DNA of 64,000 bases from an uncultured Bacillota bacterium (GCA_949299015.1 CASFYT010000012.1:1-64000); one strand, 5' to 3'. Shown: positions 32,066 to 41,153, numbered from the stretch's first letter. Notes: generated from the letters alone by a model not told the origin. Numbers and translations are program-made.

Positions 32066-33609
32066 TCTACGTCCTCCTCGGCCAGACCGCCAGCGGCAAG
32101 ACGTCCCTCGCCCTTCGCCTGGCGAGGCGCTTTCGCCTTCCCGTCCTCTCGGCCGACGCCTACCAATGCTATCGGATGATGCAGATCGGCACGGACAAGC
32201 CGCGGCGGGAGGACGTCGCCGATCTCGACTACCGGTTCTACGACTGCTACGATCCCGACGAAGAGGTCAACGTCTCGCTCTTCCAGAAAACCTATCGCCC
32301 CTACGTCGAGGAGAAGGTCCGCAACGGCGAGGACCTGATCGTAACCGGCGGAACCTTCCTCTACATCAAGGCCCTGCTCTTCGACTACCAGTTCCCCGCC
32401 GAGGACGGGGAGAAGGACCGCTTCTCCGGCCTTTCCCTCTCCGAGCAGGTCGAGGCGCTCCGGAGCCTGGCCCCGCAGGTCGCCGAGGAGATCGACTTGA
32501 AGAATCCTCGTCGCGTGCTCCGCGCCCTGCTCCAGGCGGCGAACGGCTTCGACCGCGACCGCCTCCGCTCCCAGCCGATGGACCGACCCCTCTACCCCTC
32601 CCTCTTCTTCCAGATCAAGACCGATCGGGAGGAAGGAAACCGGCGGATCGACGAGCGCGTCGACAGGATGTTTCAGGAAGGCTTCGTCTCCGAGGTCCAG
32701 TCGCTCCTCGAACGATACCCTTCCTCGCTCCGTTCCTTCCAGTCCCTGGGCTATCGAGAACTGATCGAAGCGCTGAGGACGGGGGAGGACCTCGAGGCGT
32801 GCAAGGAGAAGATCAAGGTGCACACGCACCAGTATGCGAAGAAGCAACGGACCTTCCTGCGGCACCAGTTCCGGGACGTCCATGTCCTCTCCGGCGCGGA
32901 AATCGAGGAGGCCGTCGCCCGTCACCAGGCGCTTCGCCAACGGACGGACCTTTTGGTCGCGGACCGGAAACGAAAGATCGAGTCCTCCTCCATCCTGCTT
33001 GCCGGAATCGGAGGTGTCGGAGGAATTGTCGCCGAAGGACTCGCTCGTCTCGGCGTCATGGACCTCAGCCTTCTGGACAAGGACATCGTCGATGGAACCA
33101 ACCTCAACCGCCAGCTCCTCTATACGCTCGACGACGTCGGGAAGAGGAAGGTCGACGTCGCGTCCCTTCGCCTGGAACGGATCAACCCGCTGATGAAGGT
33201 CCTTCCCCTCTTCCAGGACGCGAAGGAGGACCTGCCACGCCGGTACGACGTGATCCTGGACTGCATCGACGACGTCGACGGGAAGGTCGCGCTCTACCGA
33301 AAGGCGAAGAAGGACGGTTCCCTCTACCTCACCAGCGCCGGCTTCGGCTTCCACCTCGACTCGACCAAGGTCGCCTACGGCTTCCTGAAGGATGTCCACG
33401 ATCCCTTGACGACAAGGTTCAAGAAGGCGCTTCAGGAGAGCGGGGAGGAGGGAATCGATTCGATTCCTGTCGTCTATCCCAAGGACGCCCGGCGCAAGTC
33501 CCGGTGCCCGAACGGGACGATCGGGTCCGTCTTTCCGGAAGTCAATGCGGCCGGGCTGGCGCTCCTGACCCTGCTGCTGAAGAAATGGGAGGTGCAAGAA
33601 GATGAATGA
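32062..33609 (+). CDS. MiaA-TcdA fusion: tRNA dimethylallyltransferase joined to a ct6A-forming E1-like enzyme
   Basis: 515 residues in one frame. Residues 1 to about 285 are MiaA, which puts an isopentenyl group on A37 of tRNAs reading UNN codons: P-loop GQTASGKT (7-14), SADAYQCYRMMQIGTDKP (about 32-49), VTGGTFLYIKAL (near 95), HQYAKKQRTFLRHQF (near 256-270). Residues about 290-515 are a ThiF/E1-like domain of the TcdA (YrvM/CsdL) kind, which uses ATP to cyclise t6A37 to ct6A: GIGGVGG (315-321), DKDIVDGTNLNRQ (near 339-351), GKRKVD, ERINP, DCIDDVDGK, LTSAGFGFHLDSTK and a C-terminal VNAAGLALLTLLLKKW. Start TTG 32062 overlaps the mutL stop by four bases and has GGAGG eight bases before it. The two halves modify the same tRNA position in different tRNAs. 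Confidence 0.88.
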   Translation: MIYVLLGQTASGKTSLALRLARRFRLPVLSADAYQCYRMMQIGTDKPRREDVADLDYRFYDCYDPDEEVNVSLFQKTYRPYVEEKVRNGEDLIVTGGTFLYIKALLFDYQFPAEDGEKDRFSGLSLSEQVEALRSLAPQVAEEIDLKNPRRVLRALLQAANGFDRDRLRSQPMDRPLYPSLFFQIKTDREEGNRRIDERVDRMFQEGFVSEVQSLLERYPSSLRSFQSLGYRELIEALRTGEDLEACKEKIKVHTHQYAKKQRTFLRHQFRDVHVLSGAEIEEAVARHQALRQRTDLLVADRKRKIESSSILLAGIGGVGGIVAEGLARLGVMDLSLLDKDIVDGTNLNRQLLYTLDDVGKRKVDVASLRLERINPLMKVLPLFQDAKEDLPRRYDVILDCIDDVDGKVALYRKAKKDGSLYLTSAGFGFHLDSTKVAYGFLKDVHDPLTTRFKKALQESGEEGIDSIPVVYPKDARRKSRCPNGTIGSVFPEVNAAGLALLTLLLKKWEVQEDE

Positions 33610-35191
33610 GATCGACGTTCAAAGGACCGCTGCGAAGCTGGGGCTCGCTCCGGAAGACCTGTTCTGCTACGGGAAGGAGATGGCCAAGGTCCTCTCGTCC
33701 CCGAAAGGGGGGAGGAAGGGAAGGCTCATCCTCACGACGGCGATGACGCCGACGAAGGCCGGAGAAGGCAAGACCACGACCGCCATCGGATTGTCCGACG
33801 GCCTTTCCCTGATGGGAAGGAAGGCCTGCTGCGCGCTTCGCGAGCCCTCCCTCGGCCCGGTCTTCGGCGTCAAGGGAGGAGGAACCGGAGGTGGAAGGGA
33901 AAGGATCGTCCCCGAAGAGAAGATCAACCTGCACTTCACCGGCGACCTCCACGCCCTGACGTCCACGACCAACCTGATCGCGGCCGTCCTGGACAACGAG
34001 CTGTACCAGGGAAACGAGCTTCGAATCGACCCCGAGACGATCTCCTTCCCGCGCGCCATGGACATGAACGACCGCTCCCTCCGCCAGATCGACACCTGCC
34101 TCTCCCCCAAGGACGGGATGCGGCACCGCTCCTCCTTCGTCATCACGGCAGCCAGCGAGCTGATGGCGATCTTCTGCCTTGCCAAGGACCGGAAGGACTT
34201 CCTGGACCGGGTCGAATCGATTTCGCTTGCCCGCCGGCAGGACGGAAGCGTCGTCCGCGTCCGGGACCTCCACATCCGAGGCGCCGTCGAGAAGCTGATG
34301 CAGGACGCTCTCCTGCCCAACCTCGTCCAGACCATGGAAGGGACGCCCGCCATCGTCCACGGCGGCCCCTTTGCCAACATCGCCCACGGGACCAATTCCA
34401 TCCTCGCCACCGACCTGGCCCTCCGGCTTTCGGACTACGTCGTCACCGAGGCCGGCTTCGGAAGCGACCTCGGCATGGAGAAGTACCTGGACATCGTCGC
34501 CCCGCTCGCCGGCTTTTCCCCCGACCTCATCGTCCTGGTGGGAACGATCCGCGCCATGAAGCTCCATGGAGGGGTCCTGTTCCCGTGCCTCGACGAAAGG
34601 AACGACGAGGCCCTGAAGGAAGGATTCCGGAATCTGCTCTTCCACGTCCGAAACGGACGTCAATACGGTATTCCCGTCCTCGTCTCGCTCAACGTCTTCC
34701 CCCAGGACCGGAAGGAGGAGATCGAACGGGTCGAAGGATGGCTAAAGGAGAGAGGCATCCCCTGTGCCGTCAACACCTCCTACCAGGAGGGGGGCCGGGG
34801 CGCCCTCGCGCTCTCCGAGGAGGTCCTCCGCCTCCTGGAAGCCGGCGGAAAGGACTACCGTCCCCTCGTCCGGAACGAGGAGGACGTCCAGGAGCGAATC
34901 GAGACGATCGCGAGGAAGGTCTACGGCGCCAAGGAAGTCGTCTACGACGAAGAGGTCCAAAAGCTCCTCCCCTCCCTGACGGCGGAGCAGAGGCACTACG
35001 CCCTCTGCCTCAGCAAGACGCCCAACTCGCTCAGCGACGATCCCCACAGGCTCAACGTCCCGGAGCACGTCCTTCACGTCCGCTCCCTCCGCATCTTCGA
35101 CGGCGCCCGCTTCCTCGTCCCCCTGACGGGTTCGGTCGTCACGATGCCCGGACTGCCCCGGGAACCCCTGGCCAAGAGGATGGGCCGATGA
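33602..35191 (+). CDS. fhs: Formate-tetrahydrofolate ligase
   Basis: 529 residues, slightly shorter than the common 555. ATP-dependent formation of 10-formyl-THF from formate. The P-loop TPTKAGEGKTTT is at about 50-61, REPSLGPVFGVKGG near 81-94 and GGPFANIAHGTNS near 255. It overlaps the MiaA-TcdA gene by eight bases and its own stop overlaps the folD-like start by four, so it lies in the mismatch-repair/tRNA operon. GGGAGG is nine bases before the start. With FolD it would supply one-carbon units for purines and formyl-Met. Confidence 0.95.
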   Translation: MNEIDVQRTAAKLGLAPEDLFCYGKEMAKVLSSPKGGRKGRLILTTAMTPTKAGEGKTTTAIGLSDGLSLMGRKACCALREPSLGPVFGVKGGGTGGGRERIVPEEKINLHFTGDLHALTSTTNLIAAVLDNELYQGNELRIDPETISFPRAMDMNDRSLRQIDTCLSPKDGMRHRSSFVITAASELMAIFCLAKDRKDFLDRVESISLARRQDGSVVRVRDLHIRGAVEKLMQDALLPNLVQTMEGTPAIVHGGPFANIAHGTNSILATDLALRLSDYVVTEAGFGSDLGMEKYLDIVAPLAGFSPDLIVLVGTIRAMKLHGGVLFPCLDERNDEALKEGFRNLLFHVRNGRQYGIPVLVSLNVFPQDRKEEIERVEGWLKERGIPCAVNTSYQEGGRGALALSEEVLRLLEAGGKDYRPLVRNEEDVQERIETIARKVYGAKEVVYDEEVQKLLPSLTAEQRHYALCLSKTPNSLSDDPHRLNVPEHVLHVRSLRIFDGARFLVPLTGSVVTMPGLPREPLAKRMGR

Positions 35192-36000
35192 TGACGATTC
35201 TCTCAGGAAAAGAGCTCCGGAAGGAACGCTTCGAGGCGCTCCTTGCCCTCCGGAAGAAGGCGCAGCCCTCCTTCCTCTTCCTCCTTCCCAAGGGAGACAA
35301 GGACGCGCGATCCTATGTCGACGGAATCGAAAGGCTGCTCCGAAGGCTCGACCTTCCCTTTCAGGAAGAGGAGGTCGCTGAAGGCGAGGAGGAGAAAGGC
35401 CTTCTTCTCCTCCAACGGGAGAGGAAGGCGAAGCAGGTCGTCCTCGCCCGCCCCCTGGGAAGGAGGGAAGAGGAGTTCGCGCGCCTGATCGAAGCCGACC
35501 ACGACCCGGACATGACGACCGATAGAAACATCGGACGCCTCTTCGCCGGCGACCTCGACTATCTCCCGGCGACCGCCAAGAGCGTCATGGCGATCGTCGA
35601 CCACTATCGAATCCCTATCCAGGGAAGGAAGGTCCTTCTCGTCGGAAGAAGCCGGACCGTCGGCCTTCCCCTCTTCGCCTTCTTTCAGAGGAGGAACGCC
35701 ATGGTGACGGTCGTCCACTCGCGCATCGATCGCCGGACGATCATCGAGTCCGCGACCGAAAGCGACCTCGTCGTCCTCTGCTCGGGGGTCGAGGGATTGA
35801 TTCCCCGCCAAGCGTTCCGCCCCTGTCAAGTCGTCCTGGACTGCGGGTATCACGATGGTCGCGGCGACTTGGGATTCCTGCCTGAGGAAAGCGAATTATC
35901 CGCCTATACTCCTGTTCCTGGAGGAATTGGGGCATTGACTTCTTCCTTTGTAGTCGAAAACGGTTTCTTCCTTCATTCCAACTCGATGAAGAATATTTGA
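35188..36000 (+). CDS. FolD-like protein lacking two catalytic residues
   Basis: 270 residues, close to FolD (about 285), which interconverts 5,10-methylene- and 10-formyl-THF. The NADP-binding half is good: VLLVGRSRTVGLPL (about 151-164), VVHSRI, and the C-terminal YTPVPGGIGALTSSFVVEN. In the N-terminal half the catalytic Lys after the YV motif (E. coli Lys54) is Ile47 (SYVDGIER), and the Gln of QLPLP (E. coli Gln98) is Ala87 (VVLARPL); PCTP reads PATA. The Asp region (DPD) remains. Cyclohydrolase activity is therefore doubtful; the protein may keep only dehydrogenase activity or another role. It follows fhs directly, so the pathway context is right. Confidence 0.75.
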   Translation: MMTILSGKELRKERFEALLALRKKAQPSFLFLLPKGDKDARSYVDGIERLLRRLDLPFQEEEVAEGEEEKGLLLLQRERKAKQVVLARPLGRREEEFARLIEADHDPDMTTDRNIGRLFAGDLDYLPATAKSVMAIVDHYRIPIQGRKVLLVGRSRTVGLPLFAFFQRRNAMVTVVHSRIDRRTIIESATESDLVVLCSGVEGLIPRQAFRPCQVVLDCGYHDGRGDLGFLPEESELSAYTPVPGGIGALTSSFVVENGFFLHSNSMKNI

Positions 36001-36037
36001 CTTTTTTCTGTTCTTTCCTGTTTTTGAAAACATTCTG

Positions 36038-36066
36038 CCTCCTCACGCCCAACAAGGGTGAGGAGG
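36038..36066 (+). promoter_or_regulatory. Hairpin that includes the ribosome binding site of the ABC transporter gene
   Basis: CCTCCTCACgCCC (36038-36050) pairs with GGGTGAGGAGG (36056-36066), 11 pairs with one bulged g and a five-base loop. The GGAGG of the 3' arm is the Shine-Dalgarno for ATG 36071. No T-run follows, so it is not a simple terminator; it should block ribosome entry until opened. Confidence 0.6.
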
Positions 36067-36070
36067 AGAC

Positions 36071-38035
36071 ATGGGAACGATCGACTTCTGCGACGTCTCG
36101 TTCGCCTATGGCGACGAAGCCGTCCTTCGCCACCTGAGCTATTCCTTTCCCGCCACAGGGCTCTTCATCATCATCGGTCCTTCCGGATGCGGAAAGACCA
36201 CCTTTCTTTCGCTCTGCGCCAGGACCCTGTCCCCGACTTCGGGAACGATTTCGTTTGCCGAAGGCTTCTCTCCGGCCCTGGTCCTTCAGTCCCCTCTCCT
36301 TTTGGACTACATGGACGTCGAAGACAATCTTCTGCTCTCCTTCCTCCTGAGGGGAAGGAAAAGGAAGGACTGCCTGGACAAGGTGGATTCCCTGCTCTCC
36401 CTCGTCGACCTCAAAGCGGCGAGGAGCCAGGACGTCCGCACCCTTTCGGGCGGAGAGCAGATGCGCCTTTCCATCGCCCGAGCCCTTGCCGCCGAGGGAA
36501 ATGCCTTGATCCTCGACGAACCGACGGGTCAACTCGACGAGAAGAGCTCCCAGGAAATCTATTTCCTGCTGGAAAGGCTCAGCCAGGACCGTTTGGTCCT
36601 CCTTGTCACGCATGACGAGAAAAACGCCCTCCGATTGCAGGGGACGATTCTTCGGCTGGAGAAGGGAAGGCTCTGTCTCGAGCGAAGAGGGCCCGAGACG
36701 GACGGGACGCCTTCCCCATCGAAGGGAGACGTCAGGCCTCTTTCCCTCCGGGAGTCCTTCCGCTGGACCCTCCTCTTTCTTCGAAGGAGAAGGCTTCGCC
36801 TCCTCCTCTCCGCCTTCTTCCTGGCCTTGAACCTCTCCCTCCTCGGACTCGGCATCAACGTGGCCTTCCACGTCGACCCGGCGATGGACCTCTGGCTGGA
36901 CACCTTCTACGACAGCGCCGTCGTCCGCGTCTCCCGGGTCGAGGAGATCGCCCAGTCGGACCATCTTCTCCTCACTCGCCGGCAGGCGGCGGACGAAGAC
37001 ACGTGCCTCCAGCTCGGCCTCATGGAAACCTGCCCCTCCCTCTCCTTCTTCCTTCCGGAGAGCCAGGAAACCCAGATCAATGGCGTTCGGGAAAGCTTCT
37101 CCCTCCTTCCCGTCCTCTCCCAGGATCCCGGAAAGATCTCGCGGGGAGAGGTCGCCAAGGGGAACTCCGTCGTCGTCAACCGTCTCTTCCTTCAGGCCTT
37201 CCGCCTCGAGGAGGAAGAGGCGGTCGGAACTTCCTTCTTCCTCTCCCATTCGGCCGTCGTCCGTCCCAGCGCCTTCCGGGAAGGAGACCTCGTCCGGCTC
37301 CCTCTGACGCTGACGATTGCCGGGATCTGCTCCGAGGAAGAGGCCTTCCTCGTCCCGACGGCCTACTACGACCAGGCCTTCCTGGAGGAAAGGCTTTCCG
37401 GCGTCTACCTGGAGAACATCTCGGAAGAGAGAGGAAAGCCCACCTCCGTGATCGACCTCTTTTCCGTCACGGACGACGCCGGAGACGATTTCCGGGGCGG
37501 ATGCGTCCTCGCCGAATGCGCCGACGTTCCGCCCGTCCTCTCCCGCGCCGAGAAGCTCTATCGGGGGTCCGTTCAGGTCCAGTCCAAGAAGGAGGCGACA
37601 AGGGAGAACACGGAAGAACTCGTCTCTTCCCTGCTCCTGGTCCTCCTGGCCTTCGTGGCGATGACGCTGCTCTCCTCGTTCCTGCTCTCCTTTCTGTCCG
37701 TTTCCTCCCTCTACCAGGAGAACATCCGGCTCCTCGCCCTCATGAGGACCTATCCCTGCGCCCGAAAGAACCAGTTTCGTCTCGGAGGGGGCATGTGGCT
37801 TTCCTTCCTCCTGCTCACGGCCTCCCTTCTCCTCTTCCTGTCCACCCTGATCCAAGCTTCGGCAGGGGCGGCCATGCGGGCGATGGGGATGCCGGCCTTC
37901 GTCACGGCGCTGCACATGCCAAGCCTCCTTTCCGCCCTGCTTCTGGCCGCCCTCTTCTCCGCTCTCGCCGCCCTTCTTCCCCTGAGGAAAGTCCGGGAGC
38001 GGGACATCAAGGAACAATTGGAGGGCGAGGACTGA
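36071..38035 (+). CDS. ABC transporter, fused ATPase-permease (MacB/FtsX type), first half
   Basis: 654 residues. The ATPase is N-terminal: Walker A GPSGCGKTT (about 36-44), signature TLSGGEQ (near 137), Walker B ALILDEPTGQLDE and the THDEKN switch His. After a linker come a membrane helix (about 238-262), an extracytoplasmic domain (about 263-510), and three helices at the end (about 517-545, 575-600, 618-640), the MacB_PCD/FtsX layout. These transporters usually export peptides or lipoproteins or pass mechanical force. The Shine-Dalgarno lies inside a hairpin. The next gene overlaps by one base and encodes a second, larger fused half, so the working unit is probably a heterodimer. Confidence 0.87.
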   Translation: MGTIDFCDVSFAYGDEAVLRHLSYSFPATGLFIIIGPSGCGKTTFLSLCARTLSPTSGTISFAEGFSPALVLQSPLLLDYMDVEDNLLLSFLLRGRKRKDCLDKVDSLLSLVDLKAARSQDVRTLSGGEQMRLSIARALAAEGNALILDEPTGQLDEKSSQEIYFLLERLSQDRLVLLVTHDEKNALRLQGTILRLEKGRLCLERRGPETDGTPSPSKGDVRPLSLRESFRWTLLFLRRRRLRLLLSAFFLALNLSLLGLGINVAFHVDPAMDLWLDTFYDSAVVRVSRVEEIAQSDHLLLTRRQAADEDTCLQLGLMETCPSLSFFLPESQETQINGVRESFSLLPVLSQDPGKISRGEVAKGNSVVVNRLFLQAFRLEEEEAVGTSFFLSHSAVVRPSAFREGDLVRLPLTLTIAGICSEEEAFLVPTAYYDQAFLEERLSGVYLENISEERGKPTSVIDLFSVTDDAGDDFRGGCVLAECADVPPVLSRAEKLYRGSVQVQSKKEATRENTEELVSSLLLVLLAFVAMTLLSSFLLSFLSVSSLYQENIRLLALMRTYPCARKNQFRLGGGMWLSFLLLTASLLLFLSTLIQASAGAAMRAMGMPAFVTALHMPSLLSALLLAALFSALAALLPLRKVRERDIKEQLEGED

Positions 38036-40860
38036 TGATCGAAATCCGACATCTCACGAAGGGCTACCCCGGACAGAGGGAGAACACGCTCAGGGAGATC
38101 GACCTCACCCTATCCGACATCGGCCTCTATTTCCTGATCGGCAAGTCCGGATCCGGGAAAAGCACCCTCTTGTCCTTGCTGGGTGGGATGGACTTCGACT
38201 ACGAGGGGGAAATCCTCGTCGACGGAAAGGACCTGAAGTCCTTGACGGAAAGGGAACGGGAAGACTATCGCTTCAAACGCGTCTGCTTCGCCTTCCAGGA
38301 CTTCAAGGCGGAGGAGACGGAACGGGTCGGGGAGATTCTCCGACGAGCCCTGGATCTGACCGACCTGAGCGAAGACCGGAAGAAGGAACGCATCGACAGC
38401 CTGCTGAGGAGGGTCGGTCTCAGGGACAAGGGATCGGCGCGCTTTCAGGAGCTCTCGGGAGGCGAGAAGAAACGCATCTCCCTCGTGAGGGCGCTTGTAA
38501 AGGAGGGGGATATCCTTTTGGCGGATGAACCCCTGGCCTCCCTGGATCCGAAAAAGAGAAGGGAGATCCTGTCCCTTCTCGCCATGGAAGGCCGACGTCG
38601 CCTCGTCTTGGTCATCACCCATGAGGAGAGAGAAATCCCAAGCGATGCGACTCTCCTTCGGCTATCGGACGGAAAGATTCATGTAGAAAAGGCATCTCAT
38701 CACATCGGAACAAAGATAGTTCCTTCCTATCAAAGGAAACGCTTCTCTGGTCTTCCTTTCTGGAAAGCCATGGTCCAAAGCCTCTTCAACAAGAGATCCC
38801 TCTTGGTCGTCGTCCTTTCGAGCCTCATCCTCTCCCTCTTCGCCATCGGCTTCTCCTTCCTTCTTTCGGGAAGCGTCGAGTCGGCGATGTCCAAGGCTCT
38901 CGAAGGCTACATGGACGAAGGATCGATGGTCGTCTCGCTTCGCGAGGACGATGCCCTCGATGAGGATCCCACCCTCCTTTCCGCCGCTTCCCTGCAGCAG
39001 ATCGAACGAAGGCTCGACGACAAGGTCCTCTCCGTCACGGCCTTCTACCTCGACTCGCTCAACGAAATCTTCCTCGATGCCGCAACCCTTTCCCTCTCCT
39101 ACCTCGACCGGAGCATCGCCCTCCCGACGCTCTCCTTCGATTCCTTCCTGCAGTTCGAGCTTCCCGAGGAAAGCGAAGGACTTTCCGACCCGGCCCTCGA
39201 TTGGGAGGACCTTTCCCATGAGGATGTCGTCCTTGGTCTCGACGAGGCCAGCATGGTCGCCCTCTATCTCCTTCTCTTTCACGAAGAACCGTCCCACGGC
39301 ATCACTCCGGAGACGCTTCTGGCGATTCGAAAGAGGGTCTGGTTTCGAAGCCTTTCCCTTCAGCTGCAGGCCGCGAAAGGGGAATGGAGCTATTACCTCG
39401 ACCATTCCTATACCGTCTGCGACGTCTTCCTGGCCGAGCGAAGCGTCCTTGTCTCCCCTCTTCCCGACTTCCATGAGCATTTTGTCTCGGAAGTCCTCCA
39501 GTTCGTCGAGATCGACGCCGATGGAGAACGGACCGTCCCCTGGACCCTGAGGAAGGCCTACGGACTTCGGCTCCTTCCCGGGACCAATGCCGACTTCCTG
39601 GCCGATTTCCTCCACGAGGAAGACTTCGACTCCTGGACCCTGGAGGTCGTCCGGGATCCTCCCTACTACGTCGACGCGGAGAGCGAGACGCACAACCGCC
39701 TGCTCTGCTACGAGGATTCCTTTCCACGTCTTTCCGTCGGCCAGATCGAGCGCTTCGCCTCGCTTCACCCGGAAGGAGTCCGCAGCATCAGCTATTCCTC
39801 GTCGGTCTATACCTATACGGCTTCGGGCTTCATCTCCGGATTCCAGAAGCCCTTCTTCTTTTCCCCGGCCAAGGAGAAGCTCAACGCCATCATGGACGAA
39901 TCCTCGCTTTCCGCCGTCAATCTCGGATCCTTCCAGGGCTCGGGAATCCAGGTTCCCGACGGTGTCCTGAAGGCGGACCTGCTCTCCTCGATGGAAGAGC
40001 AGGGACTCCGCTTCTCCTCTCTCGACGGCTCCGCCGTCCTTCCTCTCTACGGAGAGGAGCCGTCATCCTACGAAGAGATCGGCATTTCGGAAGGGATGGC
40101 CGAGAAGCTCTTCGGCGACGTCCAGAAGGCGGCCGGAGAAACGCTTCATACGCTGACCTTGGACCGGATCGTCCAGGAGGGAGATCAGTTCCGCAACGTC
40201 TTCTCAGAGGGATCGCTCCGGATCTCCGGCATCTATCCCGGGGAGGAGGCCCAGCTCTACCACCATTCGCTCTTCCCCCTCTGCTACGCCTTCAGCCACA
40301 CCAGCCTCACGATGGCCGACATCCGCATCCAGGAGGCGGTCCTCGACTGCGACCTGGAAAGGAAAAAGGCGGAAGAGTACCTTCAGGAAATCACGGCGTA
40401 CGGCCCATTTCGCGCCTCCTTTCCGATGCTGGAGATGACGCAGGAAATCCGGGTCCTGCTGGACAACCTCTCCCTCCTCTTCCTGGCCTTCGCCCTCCTC
40501 TCCCTCCTCAGCTCCGCCTTTCTTTCCGCCCTGGCCCTCTTCCTCATCGTCCGCAAGGACAGGAAGTCCATCGGAATCCTGCTGTCCCTCGGATATCGGA
40601 AGGGGGAGATCCTTCGCTACTATGCCGGCATGGCCGGCTCGCTGGTCCTCTTCGCGAGCGCCGCTTCCCTGCTTCTCGGGCTGTGGTGCGAGCAAACCAT
40701 CCAGAGGACGCTGGACGTCCTCCTGGAGGCGGGAGAGGGCGGATTCCTTCCCTACCTCCTTCCGCCCCTGGTCGGCTTCTTCCTCCTTGGAGGCCTGATC
40801 GTTCTTCTCGCCCGAGCGCTCAAGCCCCTCTCCCCCAAGGAGAGCTTCCTCAAGGGATAA
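38035..40860 (+). CDS. ABC transporter, fused ATPase-permease with large extracellular domain, second half
   Basis: 941 residues. N-terminal ATPase: GKSGSGKST (about 37-45), LSGGEKKR (near 140), ILLADEPLASLD, THEER. A membrane helix lies at about 255-285, then an unusually large extracytoplasmic region of about 500 residues (290-795), then three helices (about 808-840, 858-885, 900-925). The external domain is acidic and not recognised. Same architecture as the preceding gene with which it overlaps by one base; both ATP sites look intact. Substrate unknown; export of a peptide, a lipid or a lipoprotein is typical. DNA near 38641-38760 is lower in GC than the rest. Confidence 0.86.
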   Translation: MIEIRHLTKGYPGQRENTLREIDLTLSDIGLYFLIGKSGSGKSTLLSLLGGMDFDYEGEILVDGKDLKSLTEREREDYRFKRVCFAFQDFKAEETERVGEILRRALDLTDLSEDRKKERIDSLLRRVGLRDKGSARFQELSGGEKKRISLVRALVKEGDILLADEPLASLDPKKRREILSLLAMEGRRRLVLVITHEEREIPSDATLLRLSDGKIHVEKASHHIGTKIVPSYQRKRFSGLPFWKAMVQSLFNKRSLLVVVLSSLILSLFAIGFSFLLSGSVESAMSKALEGYMDEGSMVVSLREDDALDEDPTLLSAASLQQIERRLDDKVLSVTAFYLDSLNEIFLDAATLSLSYLDRSIALPTLSFDSFLQFELPEESEGLSDPALDWEDLSHEDVVLGLDEASMVALYLLLFHEEPSHGITPETLLAIRKRVWFRSLSLQLQAAKGEWSYYLDHSYTVCDVFLAERSVLVSPLPDFHEHFVSEVLQFVEIDADGERTVPWTLRKAYGLRLLPGTNADFLADFLHEEDFDSWTLEVVRDPPYYVDAESETHNRLLCYEDSFPRLSVGQIERFASLHPEGVRSISYSSSVYTYTASGFISGFQKPFFFSPAKEKLNAIMDESSLSAVNLGSFQGSGIQVPDGVLKADLLSSMEEQGLRFSSLDGSAVLPLYGEEPSSYEEIGISEGMAEKLFGDVQKAAGETLHTLTLDRIVQEGDQFRNVFSEGSLRISGIYPGEEAQLYHHSLFPLCYAFSHTSLTMADIRIQEAVLDCDLERKKAEEYLQEITAYGPFRASFPMLEMTQEIRVLLDNLSLLFLAFALLSLLSSAFLSALALFLIVRKDRKSIGILLSLGYRKGEILRYYAGMAGSLVLFASAASLLLGLWCEQTIQRTLDVLLEAGEGGFLPYLLPPLVGFFLLGGLIVLLARALKPLSPKESFLKG

Positions 40861-40899
40861 CCGCTTACATCTTTTTTGCTTTCCTCTTGGCGAAAGCTG

Positions 40900-40908
40900 T
40901 GGTATAGT
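40900..40908 (+). promoter_or_regulatory. Extended -10 promoter of the cold-shock gene
   Basis: TGGTATAGT, an extended -10, 44 bases before the start. Confidence 0.5.
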
Positions 40909-40952
40909 TATATCCGCATGGCTAGAAAGCCTGCAAAGAAAGGGTTTAGACA

Positions 40953-41153
40953 ATGAAGGGTATCGTTAAGAAGTTCGACAAAGAGAAGGGCTATGGATTC
41001 ATCACCGGCGAGGATGGCAAGGATTATTTCTTCCACTATTCTCAGCTCATGATGGATGGATTCAAGACCGCCGAAGTCGGTCAGCACGTCGAGTACGAGC
41101 CGACCACCACGGAAAAGGGCTATCGCGCCAACAACATCCACTTCGTCGACTAA
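40953..41153 (+). CDS. Cold-shock domain protein (CspA family)
   Basis: 66 residues, the standard length. RNA-binding OB fold with RNP1 KGYGFIT (12-18) and RNP2 KDYFFHY (23-29). The C-terminal half is a little unusual (EVGQHVEYEPTTTEKGYRANNIHFVD) but keeps the strand pattern. It binds single-stranded nucleic acid as an RNA chaperone. Ribosome binding site AAAGGG. Single-gene unit with its own promoter and a strong hairpin after it. Confidence 0.92.
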   Translation: MKGIVKKFDKEKGYGFITGEDGKDYFFHYSQLMMDGFKTAEVGQHVEYEPTTTEKGYRANNIHFVD

